Shown: positions 42,047 through 54,744, counted from the stretch's first letter. The stretch is 64,000 nt of DNA from Yersinia kristensenii (GCF_900460525.1 NZ_UHIY01000001.1:496001-560000); one strand, 5' to 3'. A program made the numbers and translations. The notes: generated by a model not told the origin, from the sequence alone.

Positions 42047-43245
42047 CGGGCACTCCTTACAAACGCCTGGGCTTTAGCCAAACGTGTTTCAAAATCAATG
42101 CGTAACAACAGCACTATGGCTGTTGACATAATAATCAGGCTCGAACCACCGTAACTTATCAGAGGTAAGGTCAAACCTTTGGTCGGCAGCATCCCCGCGG
42201 CAGCCCCAACATTAACCAGTGCCTGGAAACTAAACCAAACGCCAATCGAGCAGGCCAAAAAGCCGGAAAATCGCTGATCTATCTCTAAAGCGCGACGCCC
42301 AATGGACATAGCACGAAAAGCGACGAAGAATACCATTAACAATGCAAGAACCACACCGAAATACCCGAGCTCCTCGCCTAAAATCGCGAAAATAAAGTCA
42401 GTATGTGCTTCCGGTAAATACTCCAGTTTTTGCACTGAATTCCCCAGCCCTTGCCCCCAAAACTCACCGCGACCAAAAGCCATCAGTGATTGGGTCAACT
42501 GGTAACCGCTGCCGAAGGGATCTTCCCATGGATTCCAGAACGACGTTACCCGGCGCATACGGTAAGGCTCGGCCACAATCAACAGGCAAACAGCAAAAAT
42601 ACCCGAGCCGATAATCGCCAGGAACTGCCACATTTTTGCGCCAGCCAGGAACAGCATCGCCAGCGTAGTGATGAACAACACCACCACGGTGCCTAAATCG
42701 GGCTGCGCCAACAGCAATACCGCCAAAATAACCATCACACCCATCGGTTTGCAGAAGCCCCAGAAGTTACTGCGCACTTCTTCCACTTTGCGCACCAGAT
42801 AACTGGCCAGATAACAAAACAGCGACAACTTGGATAATTCAGCAGGCTGAATGCGTAGCGGCCCCAGTGAGATCCAACGTGATGCCCCGTTGACCGAGCT
42901 ACCCACCACCAACACCACCAGCAGCATGACGATAGAAATCAGCAACATAATATTGCTGTAGCGCTGCCAGACGGCCATCGGGATACGCAGGGTCACCAGC
43001 GACATACCAAAAGCCAGCGCCAGATACAGCGCATCACGCTTGGCAAACAGGAAGGGGTCACTGGCCAAACGCTGACCAATCGGCATTGAGGCCGATGTCA
43101 CCATCACAAAACCGATAATCGCCAAGCCAAATGTCAGCCACAGCAAGGTTCTGTCGTAAAGCACCATGCTGGTGGTATCGCTTTCGCGCGACCCCATCAC
43201 AAAATGTTTTACGGTATTGAACAGCCCCAGCCCCGGCATACGCAT
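42043..43245 (-). CDS. ftsW: Septal peptidoglycan polymerase FtsW
   Basis: A 400-residue SEDS-family glycosyltransferase with about ten membrane helices that works with FtsI at the septum. The SEDS signatures [20 protein letters not shown], the periplasmic loop [20 protein letters not shown] and [16 protein letters not shown] are present. The ATG at 43245 shares one base with the murD stop. The N-terminal cytoplasmic part is about 14 residues shorter than in E. coli FtsW. Confidence 0.98.
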   Translation of the reverse strand: MRMPGLGLFNTVKHFVMGSRESDTTSMVLYDRTLLWLTFGLAIIGFVMVTSASMPIGQRLASDPFLFAKRDALYLALAFGMSLVTLRIPMAVWQRYSNIMLLISIVMLLVVLVVGSSVNGASRWISLGPLRIQPAELSKLSLFCYLASYLVRKVEEVRSNFWGFCKPMGVMVILAVLLLAQPDLGTVVVLFITTLAMLFLAGAKMWQFLAIIGSGIFAVCLLIVAEPYRMRRVTSFWNPWEDPFGSGYQLTQSLMAFGRGEFWGQGLGNSVQKLEYLPEAHTDFIFAILGEELGYFGVVLALLMVFFVAFRAMSIGRRALEIDQRFSGFLACSIGVWFSFQALVNVGAAAGMLPTKGLTLPLISYGGSSLIIMSTAIVLLLRIDFETRLAKAQAFVRSAR

Positions 43246-44579
43246 CAGCCCAACTCCTCTGCCAGACGAGCAAATTCATCACCACGTTGCTCGAAACTGC
43301 GGAATTGGTCCAAACTGGCGCAGGCGGGCGACAACAACACCATGTCCCGCGGTGCCAATGACTTCGCCAGCAGTGCCATAGCCTGCTCCATGGTCTCCGT
43401 CAGTTGAGAAACCTCTGGGCGCAGTTCCGCCAGTTGCTTACCATCACGGCCAAAGCAATAAATCTTGATATGGTCGCCTTGCAGGAAGCGGGTTAAACCA
43501 GAGAAATCAGCTGATTTCCCGTCGCCGCCCAATAACAGATGCAAAGTGCCATCAACCTGTAGGCCATCCAGTGCCGCTTCGGTGCTGCCCACATTGGTGG
43601 CTTTGGAATCATTAATCCAACGCACGCCATTGCGCTCAAGCACCAATTGGAAACGGTGTGGCAGACCGGTAAAAGTCGTCAACGCGGTCAAACTTGATGA
43701 GCGCGGAATACCGACGGCATCCGCCAACGCCAGTGCAGCCAGCGCATTGGTGTAGTTATGTCGTCCGCTCAATTTCATTTCTCGGGTATTGAGCACTTTC
43801 TCACCGCGAACCCGCAGCCAGATTTCACCCTGTTGCTTATTCAGATGATAGTCACCGACATCCACCCCAAAACTGATACAGCGGCTATCCGCACCACGCA
43901 CCGGCATGGTGAGCGCGTCATCGGCATTCACAACGCAAACTTTAGCGTTTTCATACACTCGCAGTTTAGCTGCGCGATATTGCTGCAAACCGAATGGATA
44001 ACGGTCAGTATGATCTTCCGTGACATTCAATAGGGTGGCAGCACTAGCACGCAGGCTGGAGGTGGTTTCCAACTGGAAGCTGGACAACTCCAACACCACC
44101 AATTGATTTTCTTGTTTTTGCGAGGCCAGCTGTTGCAATAATGTCAGGGCCGGAACACCAATATTGCCGCCGACACCCACCTGCCAACCGGCAGCTTTCG
44201 CCATTTCACCGACCAGCGTGGTCACGGTGCTTTTACCGTTAGAGCCAGTAATCGCCACCACTGGCGCTTGATTTTCACGGCAGAACAGTTCGATATCACC
44301 GACAATCTCGACACCCGCATCCGCCGCTTCACTCAACGCCGGATGGGCCAGCGCAATACCGGGGCTGGCAACAATCAAATCAGCATCCAACAACCATTGC
44401 GGGTTCAAATCACCCACATGGCGCTCGACACTTTCAGGTAATTTATCCAAACCCGGCGGATTGATACGGGTATCCATAACACGCGGCGTAACACCGCGCG
44501 CCATAAAGAAATCAACGCAGGAAAGGCCGGTTAGCCCCAGCCCGATAATGACCACTTTTTTACCCTGATAATCAACCAT
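43245..44579 (-). CDS. murD: UDP-N-acetylmuramoylalanine--D-glutamate ligase
   Basis: A 444-residue Mur ligase adding D-Glu. It begins [20 protein letters not shown]; the ATP loop is [16 protein letters not shown] (about 109-124), and [15 protein letters not shown] is the late Mur signature. Length is close to the 438 of E. coli. It lies 2 bp after mraY and overlaps ftsW by one base. Confidence 0.98.
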   Translation of the reverse strand: MVDYQGKKVVIIGLGLTGLSCVDFFMARGVTPRVMDTRINPPGLDKLPESVERHVGDLNPQWLLDADLIVASPGIALAHPALSEAADAGVEIVGDIELFCRENQAPVVAITGSNGKSTVTTLVGEMAKAAGWQVGVGGNIGVPALTLLQQLASQKQENQLVVLELSSFQLETTSSLRASAATLLNVTEDHTDRYPFGLQQYRAAKLRVYENAKVCVVNADDALTMPVRGADSRCISFGVDVGDYHLNKQQGEIWLRVRGEKVLNTREMKLSGRHNYTNALAALALADAVGIPRSSSLTALTTFTGLPHRFQLVLERNGVRWINDSKATNVGSTEAALDGLQVDGTLHLLLGGDGKSADFSGLTRFLQGDHIKIYCFGRDGKQLAELRPEVSQLTETMEQAMALLAKSLAPRDMVLLSPACASLDQFRSFEQRGDEFARLAEELG

Positions 44580-44581
44580 AA

Positions 44582-45664
44582 TTACCGCACCTTCAGCGTC
44601 GCCAGGCCAATCAGCACCAGCATCAGCGAAATAATCCAGAAGCGCACGATCACCCGTGGTTCCGGCCAGCCTTTAAGTTCGTAATGATGATGAATCGGGG
44701 CCATGCGGAAAATCCGCTGCCCACGTAACTTAAAGGAACCGACTTGCAAGATTACCGACAGTGTTTCAACCACGAACACCCCGCCCATAATCACTAATAA
44801 GAACTCTTGGCGTAGCAATACCGCGATGGTGCCCAACGCACCGCCCAGAGCCAGGGAGCCGACATCGCCCATAAACACTTGCGCCGGATAAGTGTTAAAC
44901 CATAAAAAGCCCAGCCCGGCCCCGACAATTGCGGTACAAACAATGACTAACTCGCCGGCATGGCGTAGATAAGGAATATGCAGATATGCAGCGAAATTCA
45001 TGTTACCGGTCGCCCAGGCAACCAAGGCAAAACCTGCCGCAACAAACACCGTTGGCATAATCGCCAAGCCATCCAACCCGTCGGTCAGGTTGACCGCGTT
45101 GCTGGTGCCGACAATCACAAAGTAGGCTAGCAGGATATACAGCAAGCCAAGCTGCGGCATGATGTCTTTAAAGAATGGCACCACCAGCTCGGTGGCTGGC
45201 GTGTCTTTGCCAATGCTGTACATGGCGAAAGCGGCCGCCAGCGCAATGACTGACTGCCAGAAGTATTTCCAGCGGGCGATCAAGCCTTTGGTGTCTTTGC
45301 GTACCACTTTGCGGTAATCATCAATAAAACCGACAATCCCATAACCGATAAGAATGAACAGCACACACCAGACATACGGGTTAGACGGGTAAGCCCACAT
45401 CAGCACCGAAATAGTGATGGAGAACAGAATCATCAGCCCGCCCATGGTGGGGGTGCCGCGCTTGCTGAAATGTGACTCTGGCCCGTCGTTACGCACCACC
45501 TGACCAATCTGCAATTTCTGTAGATAGGCGATCAGGTGCGGCCCCATCCACAATGAGATAAATAATGCCGTTAACAGACTGACAATGGCGCGGAACGTCA
45601 AATAGGAAAAGACGTTAAAGCCCGAGTAAAATTTTACTAAGTATTCCGCCAACCAAACTAACAT
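44582..45664 (-). CDS. mraY: Phospho-N-acetylmuramoyl-pentapeptide transferase MraY
   Basis: A 360-residue integral membrane enzyme with ten helices that forms lipid I from UDP-MurNAc-pentapeptide and undecaprenyl phosphate. Catalytic aspartates are visible in GFIDDYRKV (about 112-120), with [11 protein letters not shown] (about 190-200) and the histidine-rich loop [15 protein letters not shown] near the C-terminus. It overlaps murF by 7 nt. Confidence 0.99.
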   Translation of the reverse strand: MLVWLAEYLVKFYSGFNVFSYLTFRAIVSLLTALFISLWMGPHLIAYLQKLQIGQVVRNDGPESHFSKRGTPTMGGLMILFSITISVLMWAYPSNPYVWCVLFILIGYGIVGFIDDYRKVVRKDTKGLIARWKYFWQSVIALAAAFAMYSIGKDTPATELVVPFFKDIMPQLGLLYILLAYFVIVGTSNAVNLTDGLDGLAIMPTVFVAAGFALVAWATGNMNFAAYLHIPYLRHAGELVIVCTAIVGAGLGFLWFNTYPAQVFMGDVGSLALGGALGTIAVLLRQEFLLVIMGGVFVVETLSVILQVGSFKLRGQRIFRMAPIHHHYELKGWPEPRVIVRFWIISLMLVLIGLATLKVR

Positions 45665-47034
45665 GATGCTTTCTCCTGTAACGCACGCACGACATTTTCC
45701 ATGGCGGCGCTACGTGAACCTTTAATTAAAACGGTGATAACCGGGTGTTCGAGCAGCAACTCACTCACTCGGGCTGTCAATGTATTCTTATCCTGAAAAT
45801 GTTCGCCGCACTCACTCGCCTCACTCAGCGCCTGGCTTAATACGCCCACACTCAGCACTTTGTCGACACCCGCCTGTTTCGCGGCGTCACCCACCTGACG
45901 GTGGCAATCGACGGCGGTTTCGCCCAACTCGCCCATATCACCGACCACCATCACCCGGTAGCCCGGCATTTCAGCCAGCACTTGAGCAGCAGCGGTCATG
46001 GAACCAACATTGGCGTTGTAGCTGTCATCCAGCAACAATTTGCCGGCAGAAAGCTCAATGGGAAATAAACGGCCCGGCACGGCTTGTAACTGTGTCAGCC
46101 CTTGGCGAACGGCGGCTAAACTCGCGCCAACCGACATGGCTAATGCCGCAGCGGCTAACGCATTGGCAATGTTATGTCGCCCCGGAAGCGGCAACTCGAT
46201 AGCGACAGTCCCGAGGGGAGAATGCAAAGTGAAATACGTGGTTTTCGGTGTGATTCGCACGTCACTGGCAAAAAAATCGATATCTTCTGCGCCATGAGGC
46301 GAAAAACGCCAGACTCGCTTGTTATGCAGAGTTTCCTGCCAGTGTGGCCAATCATTGCTGTCAGCATTGATAATGGCGGTGCCATTCGCGGGCAAACCGG
46401 CAAAAATCTCGCCTTTAGCTTGCGCCACACCGGCCAGTGAGCCGAAACCTTCCAGATGGGCAGCGGCTAAATTGTTCACCAAAGCACTTTCCGGACGGCT
46501 TAAATCGGTGGTGTAAGCAATTTCACCAATGTGATTAGCGCCCAGTTCAATGACAGCAAAATCATACTCGGGGGTCAGACGCAGCAAGGTCAACGGCACG
46601 CCGATATCATTATTGAAATTACCGGCGGTATACAGCACCTTGCCACATTGGCGTAAAATGGCCGCAACCATTTCTTTTACCGAGGTTTTACCCGATGAGC
46701 CAGTTAACGCCACCACACGGGCAGGGACTTGTTCACGAACCCAGGCAGCCAATTGCCCTAATGCCAGTCGGGTGTCTTTAACCACTAATTGCGGTGCCTC
46801 CACCAGTAAGCGTTTACTTACCAGTAAAGCTCCGGCACCAGCGGCAATAGCATCTTCTGCAAAATCATGTCCATCAAAACGTTCGCCTTTCAGCGCCACA
46901 AACAGGCACCCCGGCGTGACCTGACGGGTATCAATAGTCACTTCGGTTATTTCGACGTTTTCACCCTGTTTATTGCTAACAATATATTCAGCGTTAAGCA
47001 GTGTGGACAGAAAATGCAGGGAGACCTTAATCAT
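45658..47034 (-). CDS. murF: UDP-MurNAc-tripeptide--D-Ala-D-Ala ligase
   Basis: A 458-residue Mur ligase that adds the DdlB product D-Ala-D-Ala to complete the pentapeptide. The ATP loop is [16 protein letters not shown] (about 108-123), followed by [14 protein letters not shown] and [14 protein letters not shown]. The ATG overlaps the murE stop by 4 nt. Confidence 0.98.
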   Translation of the reverse strand: MIKVSLHFLSTLLNAEYIVSNKQGENVEITEVTIDTRQVTPGCLFVALKGERFDGHDFAEDAIAAGAGALLVSKRLLVEAPQLVVKDTRLALGQLAAWVREQVPARVVALTGSSGKTSVKEMVAAILRQCGKVLYTAGNFNNDIGVPLTLLRLTPEYDFAVIELGANHIGEIAYTTDLSRPESALVNNLAAAHLEGFGSLAGVAQAKGEIFAGLPANGTAIINADSNDWPHWQETLHNKRVWRFSPHGAEDIDFFASDVRITPKTTYFTLHSPLGTVAIELPLPGRHNIANALAAAALAMSVGASLAAVRQGLTQLQAVPGRLFPIELSAGKLLLDDSYNANVGSMTAAAQVLAEMPGYRVMVVGDMGELGETAVDCHRQVGDAAKQAGVDKVLSVGVLSQALSEASECGEHFQDKNTLTARVSELLLEHPVITVLIKGSRSAAMENVVRALQEKASC

Positions 47035-48518
47035 GCCACCACCCCCAACAAACGCGCGACAGTAACACGGTCGGAGTAGTCCAGCCGGCGATTGCCGACC
47101 AATTGATAATCTTCATGACCTTTGCCGGCGATCAGCACTACATCATCGGCTTTAGCTTGCATAATGGCGCTGGTGACCGCTTCAGCACGGCCATGGATGG
47201 CTTGCGCATGCCCAGCATCCAATAAGCCACTGAGGATATCGGCGACAATCGCCTGTGGCTCTTCACTGCGCGGGTTATCATCAGTGACGACCACCCGATC
47301 AGCCAGCTGTTCCGCGATACCGCCCATAAGTGGGCGCTTACCTTTGTCACGATCGCCACCGCAACCAAACACACACCACAGTTGGCCTTTACAATGTAAG
47401 CGGGCTGCTGCCAGTGCTTTTTCCAATGCATCTGGCGTGTGGGCATAATCCACCACTACCGTCGGTTTGCCCGGCGCGTTAAACACTTCCATACGCCCGC
47501 ACACCGGTTGTAAATTAGGTGCTGAGGCTAATAATTCAGCCAACGGATAACCCAGAGAGAGCAGTGTTGACAGCGCCACCAGCAGATTACTGACGTTAAA
47601 TGCCCCCATCAGGCGGCTCTCTAATTGGCCTGCGCCCCAGCTTGAATCAAAAACAATGCTGGCGCCGTTATCGTGATACTGAACCTGCGTCGCAGACAAC
47701 CATGGGCCATTCCAGCCCGCAGGCACATTCTCTTCCATACTGACGGCAACAGCTTGCGGCAATTGCCCTAACCAGCGGCGGCCGACGTCATCATCAGCAT
47801 TAATGATTTTGTGTTCGGATTGATGAGTAGAAAACAGCAGCCATTTTGCCGCTTCGTAACTGGCCATATTGCCGTGGTAATCCAGATGATCGCGGCTTAA
47901 GTTAGTGAACACTGCGGCAGCAAACGGTAATGCGGCTACGCGGTTTTGAATCAAACCGTGGGAAGAGACCTCCATCGCGGCGAAAGTCGCCCCTTGCTCC
48001 ACCAGGTTGCGCAATAAATGCTGGATATCAACCGCTGAGCCGGTGGTATTTTCAGTGGGGATAACTTGCCCTAACAGACCATTGCCAACCGTCCCCATCA
48101 CCGCACTGGTTTCGCCCAACATCTGAGCCCATTGCGCCAACAATTGGGTGGTGGTGGTTTTGCCGTTGGTTCCGGTCACACCGACCAAACGTAATGCGGC
48201 ACCCGGCTGCTGGTAAAATTGTCCCGCCAGGTTAGATAAGTGCTGATTCAAATCACGCAGATAAATAACAGGAACGCCATGCATCTCGACCATGCTAGCA
48301 TCCGGTGCCACACCATCGGCTTCCGCGACTACCGCCGCCACACCTTGGGCGATGGCTTGCGGGATATAGCGACGCCCGTCCGTCTGATGGCCGACAACGG
48401 CGACAAATAAATCCCCGGCAGCGGCAACTCGGCTGTCTAATGTCATTTCCCGTAGCGCACGCTCCGGGACGTCTAGCCCCCAAGGAGCGAGTAAGTCGCG
48501 CAAGTTACGATCTGCCAC
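47031..48518 (-). CDS. murE: UDP-MurNAc-dipeptide--meso-diaminopimelate ligase
   Basis: A 495-residue Mur ligase adding the third residue of the stem peptide. The ATP loop is [17 protein letters not shown] (about 113-129). The [10 protein letters not shown] segment (about 410-419) carries the DNPR motif associated with meso-diaminopimelate rather than lysine, so the wall is of the usual Gram-negative type. It overlaps the ftsI end by 14 nt and murF by 4. Confidence 0.98.
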   Translation of the reverse strand: MADRNLRDLLAPWGLDVPERALREMTLDSRVAAAGDLFVAVVGHQTDGRRYIPQAIAQGVAAVVAEADGVAPDASMVEMHGVPVIYLRDLNQHLSNLAGQFYQQPGAALRLVGVTGTNGKTTTTQLLAQWAQMLGETSAVMGTVGNGLLGQVIPTENTTGSAVDIQHLLRNLVEQGATFAAMEVSSHGLIQNRVAALPFAAAVFTNLSRDHLDYHGNMASYEAAKWLLFSTHQSEHKIINADDDVGRRWLGQLPQAVAVSMEENVPAGWNGPWLSATQVQYHDNGASIVFDSSWGAGQLESRLMGAFNVSNLLVALSTLLSLGYPLAELLASAPNLQPVCGRMEVFNAPGKPTVVVDYAHTPDALEKALAAARLHCKGQLWCVFGCGGDRDKGKRPLMGGIAEQLADRVVVTDDNPRSEEPQAIVADILSGLLDAGHAQAIHGRAEAVTSAIMQAKADDVVLIAGKGHEDYQLVGNRRLDYSDRVTVARLLGVVA

Positions 48519-50268
48519 CTGAACCCTCTTTTGTATTAGTCACTAATTCGCTTTTATCACCAGTGGGTAATGCATCTGGCTCAATGTTCATGGTACGCAA
48601 CACGCCGCCCATGATGGCACCGAACACCGGTGCAGAAACCGCACCACCGTAATATTTCCCTGCCTGCGGGTCATTGATGACCACAACCAGAGCAAATCTA
48701 GGGTTACTCGCGGGCGCGACGCCAGCGGTATAAGCGAGATATCGGTCCATATACTTGCCATCTGGGCCGACTTTTTTGGCAGTACCGGTTTTAATCGCGA
48801 TACGGTAGCCTTTAATCGCGGCTTTGGTGCCGCCGCCGCCAGGCAGTGCCACGCTCTCCATCATATGAACCACGGTACGCACCAGCGGTTCAGGGAAGAC
48901 GCGTTCACCAGCCACTGGCGGGTCAACTTTAGTAATCGACAGCGGGCGATAAATCCCCATGCTGCCGATGGTTGCATAGACTCGCGCTAGTTGTAACGGT
49001 GTTACCATTAGCCCGTAGCCGAAAGAGAAGGTGGCCCTCTCTATGTCAGACCACCGTTGTTTTTTAGGATATAAGCCACTACTTTCTCCGACCAGCCCCA
49101 AATTGGTCGCTTTCCCAAACCCAAACTTTGAGTAAGTTTCTACCAAAGCTGAGGATGGCATCGCTAACGCCAGTTTAGAAACACCGACGTTACTCGACTT
49201 CTGCAAGATCCCGGTGACGGATAGCTCTGCGTAACGGGCCACGTCTTTAATCTGGTGACCGTTAACAAAGTACGGCAAGGTGTTCAGCACGCTATTTTCT
49301 TTCACTACGCCGTGCTGCAATGCCGTCATCACTACCATTGGCTTAACTGTCGAGCCGGGTTCAAAAATATCGGTTATTGCCCGGTTACGCATGGCATCTT
49401 TCGGCGTACCGGTCAGGTTATTCGGGTTGTAGGATGGGCTGTTCGCCATCGCCAACACTTCGCCGGTGTTGACATCCACCAGCACGGCGGTACCCGATTC
49501 TGCTTTGTTGAATGCCACCGCATTGTTCAGCTCGCGGTATACCAGCGCCTGCAAGCGCTCATCAACACTCAACACCAGATTGTGCGCCGCCTGACTATCC
49601 ACAGAGGAAATATCCTCAATGACCCGGCCATAGCGGTCTTTACGGACCGTACGCTCGCCGGGCTGCCCGGTGAGCCAACGGTCAAAACTTTTCTCTACGC
49701 CTTCAATACCTTGGCTATCAATGTTAGTCACACCAATGATATGCGCCATCACCTGCCCTGCTGGATAATAGCGGCGCGATTCCTGACGCAAATAGATGCC
49801 GGGTAGTTTCAGCTTATGGATGTAGTCGCCAATTGCCGGATTAACCTGGCGGGCCAGATAAACAAAGCGCCCTTTCGGGTTGGCATTAATGCGGGCCGCC
49901 AGTTGGTCAAGTGGGATTTCCAGCGCATCAGACAACGCTTTCCAGCGCGTATCCAGTGTAATACCACCGCGCTCGGTTAACTCTTTCGGATCCGCCCAAA
50001 CCGCATTAACCGGAACACTGACGGCCAACGGTCGACCAGAGCGGTCACTTATCATACCGCGTGCAGTGGGCACTTCTTGTACCCGCAATGAGCGCATATC
50101 GCCCTCGCGGACCAACTTATCGGGGTTAATCACTTGCAGATAGGCGGTACGCAACATCAAGCCGACCAATGCCAGCAAAATACAGCCGCACAACAACGCA
50201 AAACGCCAGCTTATAAAGCTGGCTTGTTCTTCCTGGCGCTTTAACTTCCCGGGGCGCGCTGCTTTCAT
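48505..50268 (-). CDS. ftsI: Septal transpeptidase FtsI (PBP3)
   Basis: A 587-residue class B penicillin-binding protein. It has a cytoplasmic N-terminus, one membrane helix at about 22-42 ([18 protein letters not shown]), a pedestal domain and the transpeptidase domain. Active-site motifs are GSTVKP (SxxK, about 305), SSN (about 360) and KTGTA (about 494). It crosslinks septal wall with FtsW. It lies 63 bp after ftsL. Confidence 0.99.
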   Translation of the reverse strand: MKAARPGKLKRQEEQASFISWRFALLCGCILLALVGLMLRTAYLQVINPDKLVREGDMRSLRVQEVPTARGMISDRSGRPLAVSVPVNAVWADPKELTERGGITLDTRWKALSDALEIPLDQLAARINANPKGRFVYLARQVNPAIGDYIHKLKLPGIYLRQESRRYYPAGQVMAHIIGVTNIDSQGIEGVEKSFDRWLTGQPGERTVRKDRYGRVIEDISSVDSQAAHNLVLSVDERLQALVYRELNNAVAFNKAESGTAVLVDVNTGEVLAMANSPSYNPNNLTGTPKDAMRNRAITDIFEPGSTVKPMVVMTALQHGVVKENSVLNTLPYFVNGHQIKDVARYAELSVTGILQKSSNVGVSKLALAMPSSALVETYSKFGFGKATNLGLVGESSGLYPKKQRWSDIERATFSFGYGLMVTPLQLARVYATIGSMGIYRPLSITKVDPPVAGERVFPEPLVRTVVHMMESVALPGGGGTKAAIKGYRIAIKTGTAKKVGPDGKYMDRYLAYTAGVAPASNPRFALVVVINDPQAGKYYGGAVSAPVFGAIMGGVLRTMNIEPDALPTGDKSELVTNTKEGSGGRS

Positions 50269-50331
50269 GCGTTACCTTGGCTACTCAGAGTCATGGTGGC
50301 GACAAATTCCTTTATTTATTGGAAAAAATCA

Positions 50332-50649
50332 TTACTGAACCACAATATTTTCTTGTGATGGATCAACGTGTTGCATTTTCAATTTGTCAATCGCGATACT
50401 TTCAACTCGGCTGTGATCACCCAATGCGTTTTCTTCCAGAATCAGGTTGCGCCACTCAATATCCAGCGCATCCCGCTCCAGCACCAGTTGTTCGCGCTCA
50501 GCAGTGAGCAAGCGCGTTCGGTGGGCTGTGGTCACAACCAAAACAGCAGACACTAACACCGCGATCAGTAAAATTAAGGGAATCTTCGCATTGCGGATTA
50601 AATCACCGCCGATGACCCCCACTAAACCGTGGCGTTCATTGCCTATCAC
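50332..50649 (-). CDS. ftsL: Cell division protein FtsL
   Basis: A 105-residue bitopic protein. The cytoplasmic part is residues 1-22, the membrane helix about 23-43 ([20 protein letters not shown]), and a periplasmic leucine-zipper-like coiled coil follows ([20 protein letters not shown]). It forms the FtsQLB complex that activates FtsWI. The start overlaps the rsmH stop by 4 nt. Confidence 0.96.
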   Translation of the reverse strand: MIGNERHGLVGVIGGDLIRNAKIPLILLIAVLVSAVLVVTTAHRTRLLTAEREQLVLERDALDIEWRNLILEENALGDHSRVESIAIDKLKMQHVDPSQENIVVQ

Positions 50650-51608
50650 TCTTTAATCCTCTCGGCAAAACGTAATACCGAGCTACGCGCCCGTGGGTTT
50701 TCGGCCACTTCGGCATCCGGAGGCATCATCTTGCCGGCGGATTTCAAGGTGCGCCCACCCATGCTGCGCAGCTGTGCCTCCGTCAATGGCAGCCCCGCCG
50801 GCACCTGTGGCCCACGGCTGTGATGACGAATAAAGTTTTTCACGATACGGTCTTCAAGAGAATGGAAGCTAATGACGGACAAGCGGCCTTCAGGTGCCAG
50901 CACTTCAAGCGCCCCATCCAGTGCGCGCTCTATCTCTTCCAATTCACTGTTGATATAAATACGGATAGCCTGGAAGCTACGAGTCGCCGGATGCTTATGC
51001 TTTTCACGGAATGGGCTGGCGTTGGCAATCAAATCGGCCAGCTCTTTAGTGCGCGTCATTGGCTGCGTGAGGTTACGCTCAACAATGGCCTTGGCTAAAC
51101 GCTTGGCAAAACGCTCTTCACCAAAGGTTTTCAACACCCAGGCAATATCGTCAGCGCCCGCTTTCATCAGCCAATCTGCTGCTGATAACCCACGGGTTGG
51201 ATCCATCCGCATGTCTAACGGCCCGTCACGCATGAAAGAGAAACCGCGCTCTGGATCATCTAATTGGGGGGAGGAAACGCCCAAGTCCAGCAATACGCCG
51301 TTGATACGGCCGACTAAATCCAATTCCCGCACATAATGAGCCAAATCAGAAAACGGGCCGTGCACGATAGAAAAACGGGGGTCGGTAATCGATTTCGCCG
51401 CTTCAATAGCTTGAGGGTCACGATCAATTGCTATCAGACGCCCTTCTGGCCCAAGTTGGGACAAAATCAGGCGCGAGTGGCCACCACGGCCAAAAGTTCC
51501 GTCAATATAGATGCCGTTATCACGGATGTTTAGGCCATTAACCGCCTCATCCAGTAATACGCTTGTATGCTTGTAGTTGTTATCTACAGTTTTGTTGTTA
51601 TCTACCAT
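50646..51608 (-). CDS. rsmH: 16S rRNA (cytosine1402-N4)-methyltransferase
   Basis: A 320-residue SAM-dependent methyltransferase that modifies C1402 in the ribosomal P site (formerly mraW). The SAM loop is [16 protein letters not shown] (about 33-48), with [13 protein letters not shown] and [11 protein letters not shown] further on. It lies 2 bp after mraZ and is the second gene of the mra operon. Confidence 0.98.
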   Translation of the reverse strand: MVDNNKTVDNNYKHTSVLLDEAVNGLNIRDNGIYIDGTFGRGGHSRLILSQLGPEGRLIAIDRDPQAIEAAKSITDPRFSIVHGPFSDLAHYVRELDLVGRINGVLLDLGVSSPQLDDPERGFSFMRDGPLDMRMDPTRGLSAADWLMKAGADDIAWVLKTFGEERFAKRLAKAIVERNLTQPMTRTKELADLIANASPFREKHKHPATRSFQAIRIYINSELEEIERALDGALEVLAPEGRLSVISFHSLEDRIVKNFIRHHSRGPQVPAGLPLTEAQLRSMGGRTLKSAGKMMPPDAEVAENPRARSSVLRFAERIKE

Positions 51609-51610
51609 GC

Positions 51611-52069
51611 TTATAGCGATAAGTCCTGTAGCCGCTCAGAAAGAGGTTCCTGAGTCGACTGTTCTGCGTCGATGTCATCCTTGACTTGTTGATACCAGGT
51701 CTGTTCATCCCACAGTTCAAACTTATTGAACTGCCCAACCAGCATCACTTCTTTATTCAACCCGGCGTGCTGACGCAATGTTCCTGCAATCAGTAACCGC
51801 CCAGCTCCATCCATCTGACATTCACTGGCATGCCCTAACAGCAAACGCTGAACTCGACGTTCAGTTGGGTTCATGCTCGACAGACGAGATAATTTTTGTT
51901 CAATGATTTCCCATGCAGGGAGGGTATAAAGCAACAGGCATGGTTGGTGAAGGTCTATGGTACAGACCATCTGGCCTTGCGATTCCTCATTCAGCAAATC
52001 CCGATAACGGGTAGGTACGGCAAGCCGCCCTTTGCTGTCGAGGTTAACCATCGTTGCCCCACGAAACAT
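51611..52069 (-). CDS. mraZ: Transcriptional regulator MraZ
   Basis: A 152-residue protein with two SpoVT/AbrB-like (MraZ) repeats: [20 protein letters not shown] (7-26) and [20 protein letters not shown] (about 78-97). In E. coli it binds tandem TGGG repeats upstream of its own gene and represses the dcw cluster. Three matching repeats are found here at 52098-52122. It is the first gene of the minus-strand division cluster. Confidence 0.98.
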   Translation of the reverse strand: MFRGATMVNLDSKGRLAVPTRYRDLLNEESQGQMVCTIDLHQPCLLLYTLPAWEIIEQKLSRLSSMNPTERRVQRLLLGHASECQMDGAGRLLIAGTLRQHAGLNKEVMLVGQFNKFELWDEQTWYQQVKDDIDAEQSTQEPLSERLQDLSL

Positions 52070-52097
52070 GACTGAGTTACCCCTTCATGACCCAATT

Positions 52098-52122
52098 CAC
52101 CACATTACCCCACAAATCCCCA
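52098..52122 (-). promoter_or_regulatory. MraZ operator, three 10-bp-spaced boxes
   Basis: Read on the minus strand: TGGGG-ATTTG-TGGGG-TAATG-TGGTG. Repeats of the TGGGN type separated by 5 bp are the known MraZ binding pattern. The third box carries one deviation. They lie directly downstream of the -10 element. Confidence 0.85.
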
Positions 52123-52130
52123 CATTAAAG

Positions 52131-52160
52131 AGTTTACGGATGGTATGAAAACCTTGTCAA
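52131..52160 (-). promoter_or_regulatory. mra (dcw cluster) promoter
   Basis: A perfect -35 hexamer TTGACA (52155-52160, minus strand) lies 18 bp from TAAACT (52131-52136). The initiation site would fall within or next to the MraZ boxes, consistent with repression. Confidence 0.7.
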
Positions 52161-52991
52161 GCCAGAGCGGATGCGCTTTAACAATATTTATGGGTCGTTT
52201 TTGAGATATATCTCGTATAAGGGGCTATTTTCGCGGTTGAAATAGAAATTAACGTCATGATAAACGGGCTATTTTTCCGCCAGTAATTCCGGCAACTTAA
52301 ATAAATAATAAATTGTCAATTAATTGACGCATTATTTCCTTCTGCAAGGAATGTCTCATTTTTAGGCTAAAAATCGTACGGCTTGAAATTATACAGTTTG
52401 AGCACAAAACCCGCGGCTACTGGTGTTTCCTGAGAAAAAGCAGAGAAGCCAACTGCAGAATAGACAGCAATACAATAATACCCTTGATAACAACAAGTGT
52501 TAACGGGCAGACATTTTACTTCAATTAACCAATAAGAATTAATCTATTTTGAAATAAATTATTAGCGCCTATTTTTAGGTATTGATGAAATATGAATACC
52601 TTCAGACAGATAAATCTTAAATTAGGAAAAAACTGTAAATTAATTTTTTTATTCTGATTATTTTAAATTTACCTTTTGCTACCCGGCGTTTCCCTCCCAA
52701 TCAATGAAATTGTTAACCATATGTTTTTAAACAAAAAACACGTATCTCGCCGTTTAAAAAACCACGAAAAGTCCAATTCCTCACAGTACAAAGTATAAAA
52801 ACCAGTCAAATGTTAAAAATAAAAATTTTAAGCTGGTTATATTACCAACAATAGCACTGTAAACTACACAAAAAGCAAAATGACAATATAATCACCTGCA
52901 ATTTACATGATGAGCAATATATAAAATCTGCTATTAATTTCAACATTTACCATTCTGGCAGATTTTTCCCCCAATTAGGGAGTTAATGACA
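52161..52991. other. AT-rich intergenic region between mraZ and alaE
   Basis: About 830 bp with no supported gene on either strand. It holds divergent promoters for mraZ and alaE. A perfect 12-bp palindrome, GAGATATATCTC, lies at 52203-52214. The right part is very AT-rich. Confidence 0.6.
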
Positions 52992-53432
52992 ATGTTTTCA
53001 ACTGGGTCCCGTCTGCGTAGTGCAGCAGCCGATACTTTTGCACTCGTGGTGTATTGTTTTGTCATCGGCATGATAATTGAAATAGTGATCTCGGGGATGA
53101 CCTTCCAGCAGTCTCTCTCTTCCCGGCTGGTCTCAATTCCCGTCAACATTCTTATTGCCTGGCCCTACGGCGTATATCGGGATGCTTTCATCCGTTTTGC
53201 GCGTTGTCATGCTGGAGAGCATTTTTGGGCGAAAAGTCTGGCCGACTTACTGGCCTATGTCAGCTTCCAGTCACCGGTTTATGCCATGATTCTATGGTCA
53301 GTCGGAGCTGATTTAGAGCAAATCACCACAGCGGTAACAAGTAACGCCTTGGTTTCAATGGCAATGGGTGTGGCTTATGGCTACTTTTTGGAGTATTGCC
53401 GCAGGTTATTCCGTGTCGCAGGCTATGTTTGA
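52992..53432 (+). CDS. alaE: L-alanine exporter AlaE
   Basis: A 146-residue inner-membrane protein with four helices, matching E. coli AlaE ([65 protein letters not shown]). It exports alanine and protects against toxic alanine build-up. I chose the ATG at 52992, about 8 nt after AGGGAG, over the ATG at 52986. Its stop is followed within 2 bp by an ERIC copy. In E. coli the gene lies elsewhere, so its place between mraZ and cra is a lineage feature. Confidence 0.95.
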   Translation: MFSTGSRLRSAAADTFALVVYCFVIGMIIEIVISGMTFQQSLSSRLVSIPVNILIAWPYGVYRDAFIRFARCHAGEHFWAKSLADLLAYVSFQSPVYAMILWSVGADLEQITTAVTSNALVSMAMGVAYGYFLEYCRRLFRVAGYV

Positions 53433-53433
53433 A

Positions 53434-53557
53434 TACCCGTCATCTTTTAAGTTGCAGGTGTGTTGGCTACGCTCGTTCACCCGAATCACTTACTGATGTA
53501 AGCTCATCGGGGTTTTCTTGCTTGCCGCCTTCCTGCACCATAAAATCTATTGGGTAT
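53434..53557 (+). repeat. ERIC repeat (124 bp)
   Basis: Runs from TACCCGTCATC to ATTGGGTAT with the arms CCCGAATCACTTACTGATGT and AAGCTCATCGGGGTTTTC. It begins 2 bp after the alaE stop and ends about 30 bp before the cra stop, so it lies between two convergent genes. Confidence 0.9.
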
Positions 53558-53589
53558 TAAGCGTCCTAATCGAAATGTTTATTACTCAG

Positions 53590-54594
53590 TTATTTGCGGC
53601 TTAAACTGCCGCGGCGGAACAGGTTGCGGCGAATGCGGGTTAACCCCGGTTTTGGCTTATGAGGCTCATCTAAGCTGGCTAATACCAATTCCAATACACG
53701 CTCGGCAACATCACGGTGACGCTGTGCCACCGCCAATACTGGGCATTCGAGGAAATCCAACAGCTCATTATCACCAAAAGTAGCAATCGCCAGATTAGCT
53801 GGCAGACGGCCACTTTGTTTTAAAGTGACATCCATAACGCCCTGTAACAGCTGGAACGAGGTGGTAAACAATGCCTGTGGCATTGGATGGGTCTTCAGCC
53901 ATTCAGCGAACAGCACCCCCGCAGCATCGCGCTCGTAGCTATTGGCATACAGGAAATCAACCTTGCGCGGATCATCTTTCCACGCCTCACGGAACCCCAT
54001 CTCCCGCAAGAAGCTGACGGATAGTTCTGGCAGTGCGCCCAGATACAAAACGGACTCCGCAGGGAAAGAACGCAGCTCTTGCGCCAACATTTGCGCATCT
54101 TCTTGATCTGCACCGACGACGCTGATGAAATGTTCCCGATCAAGTGCACGATCCAGTGCGATTATCGGTAATGGATCATTTGCCCAACGCTGATAAAACG
54201 GGTGCTCCGGCGGCAAGGCGGTTGAAACAATGATGGCGTCAACCTGGCGCTGTAACAAGTGCTCGATACAGCGCATTTCATTATCGGGTTGATCTTCAGA
54301 ACAAGCGATCAGCAGTTGATAACCCCGCTGGCGAGCCTGTCGCTCCAAATAATTAGCGATACGGGTGTAGCTGGTATTCTCCAGATCCGGGATAACCAAA
54401 CCAATAGAACGGGTTCTGCCCGCGCGCAATCCTGCCGCAACAGCATTTGGGTGATAGTTATGTTCCCTGACAACCGCCATAACTTTGTCTACTGTTTTAT
54501 CGCTGACCCGGTACTGTTTCGCTTTGCCATTAATGACATAACTGGCCGTAGTGCGCGAAACACCCGCAAGGCGCGCGATTTCATCCAGTTTCAC
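53590..54594 (-). CDS. cra: Catabolite repressor/activator Cra (FruR)
   Basis: A 334-residue LacI-family regulator, the same length as in E. coli. The N-terminal helix-turn-helix and hinge are [20 protein letters not shown] and [15 protein letters not shown] (1-45), followed by the periplasmic-binding-like sensor domain. It controls carbon flow between glycolysis and gluconeogenesis and is released by fructose 1-phosphate or related sugar phosphates. A candidate Cra site lies upstream of acnB in this window. Order ilvIH-cra is as in E. coli. Confidence 0.99.
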   Translation of the reverse strand: MKLDEIARLAGVSRTTASYVINGKAKQYRVSDKTVDKVMAVVREHNYHPNAVAAGLRAGRTRSIGLVIPDLENTSYTRIANYLERQARQRGYQLLIACSEDQPDNEMRCIEHLLQRQVDAIIVSTALPPEHPFYQRWANDPLPIIALDRALDREHFISVVGADQEDAQMLAQELRSFPAESVLYLGALPELSVSFLREMGFREAWKDDPRKVDFLYANSYERDAAGVLFAEWLKTHPMPQALFTTSFQLLQGVMDVTLKQSGRLPANLAIATFGDNELLDFLECPVLAVAQRHRDVAERVLELVLASLDEPHKPKPGLTRIRRNLFRRGSLSRK

Positions 54595-54744
54595 ATTGAC
54601 CCCTTATAAACCCTGTAAAGTGATGTCGTCGGTTAGACTAAGATGTCTATAGACATAATTTGACCATGGATATGATCTAACCGCAGAACTCACTATTGAG
54701 CAACCGCTTTCACTGCTATATAACGCTATCCAGGTTAAAAAATA

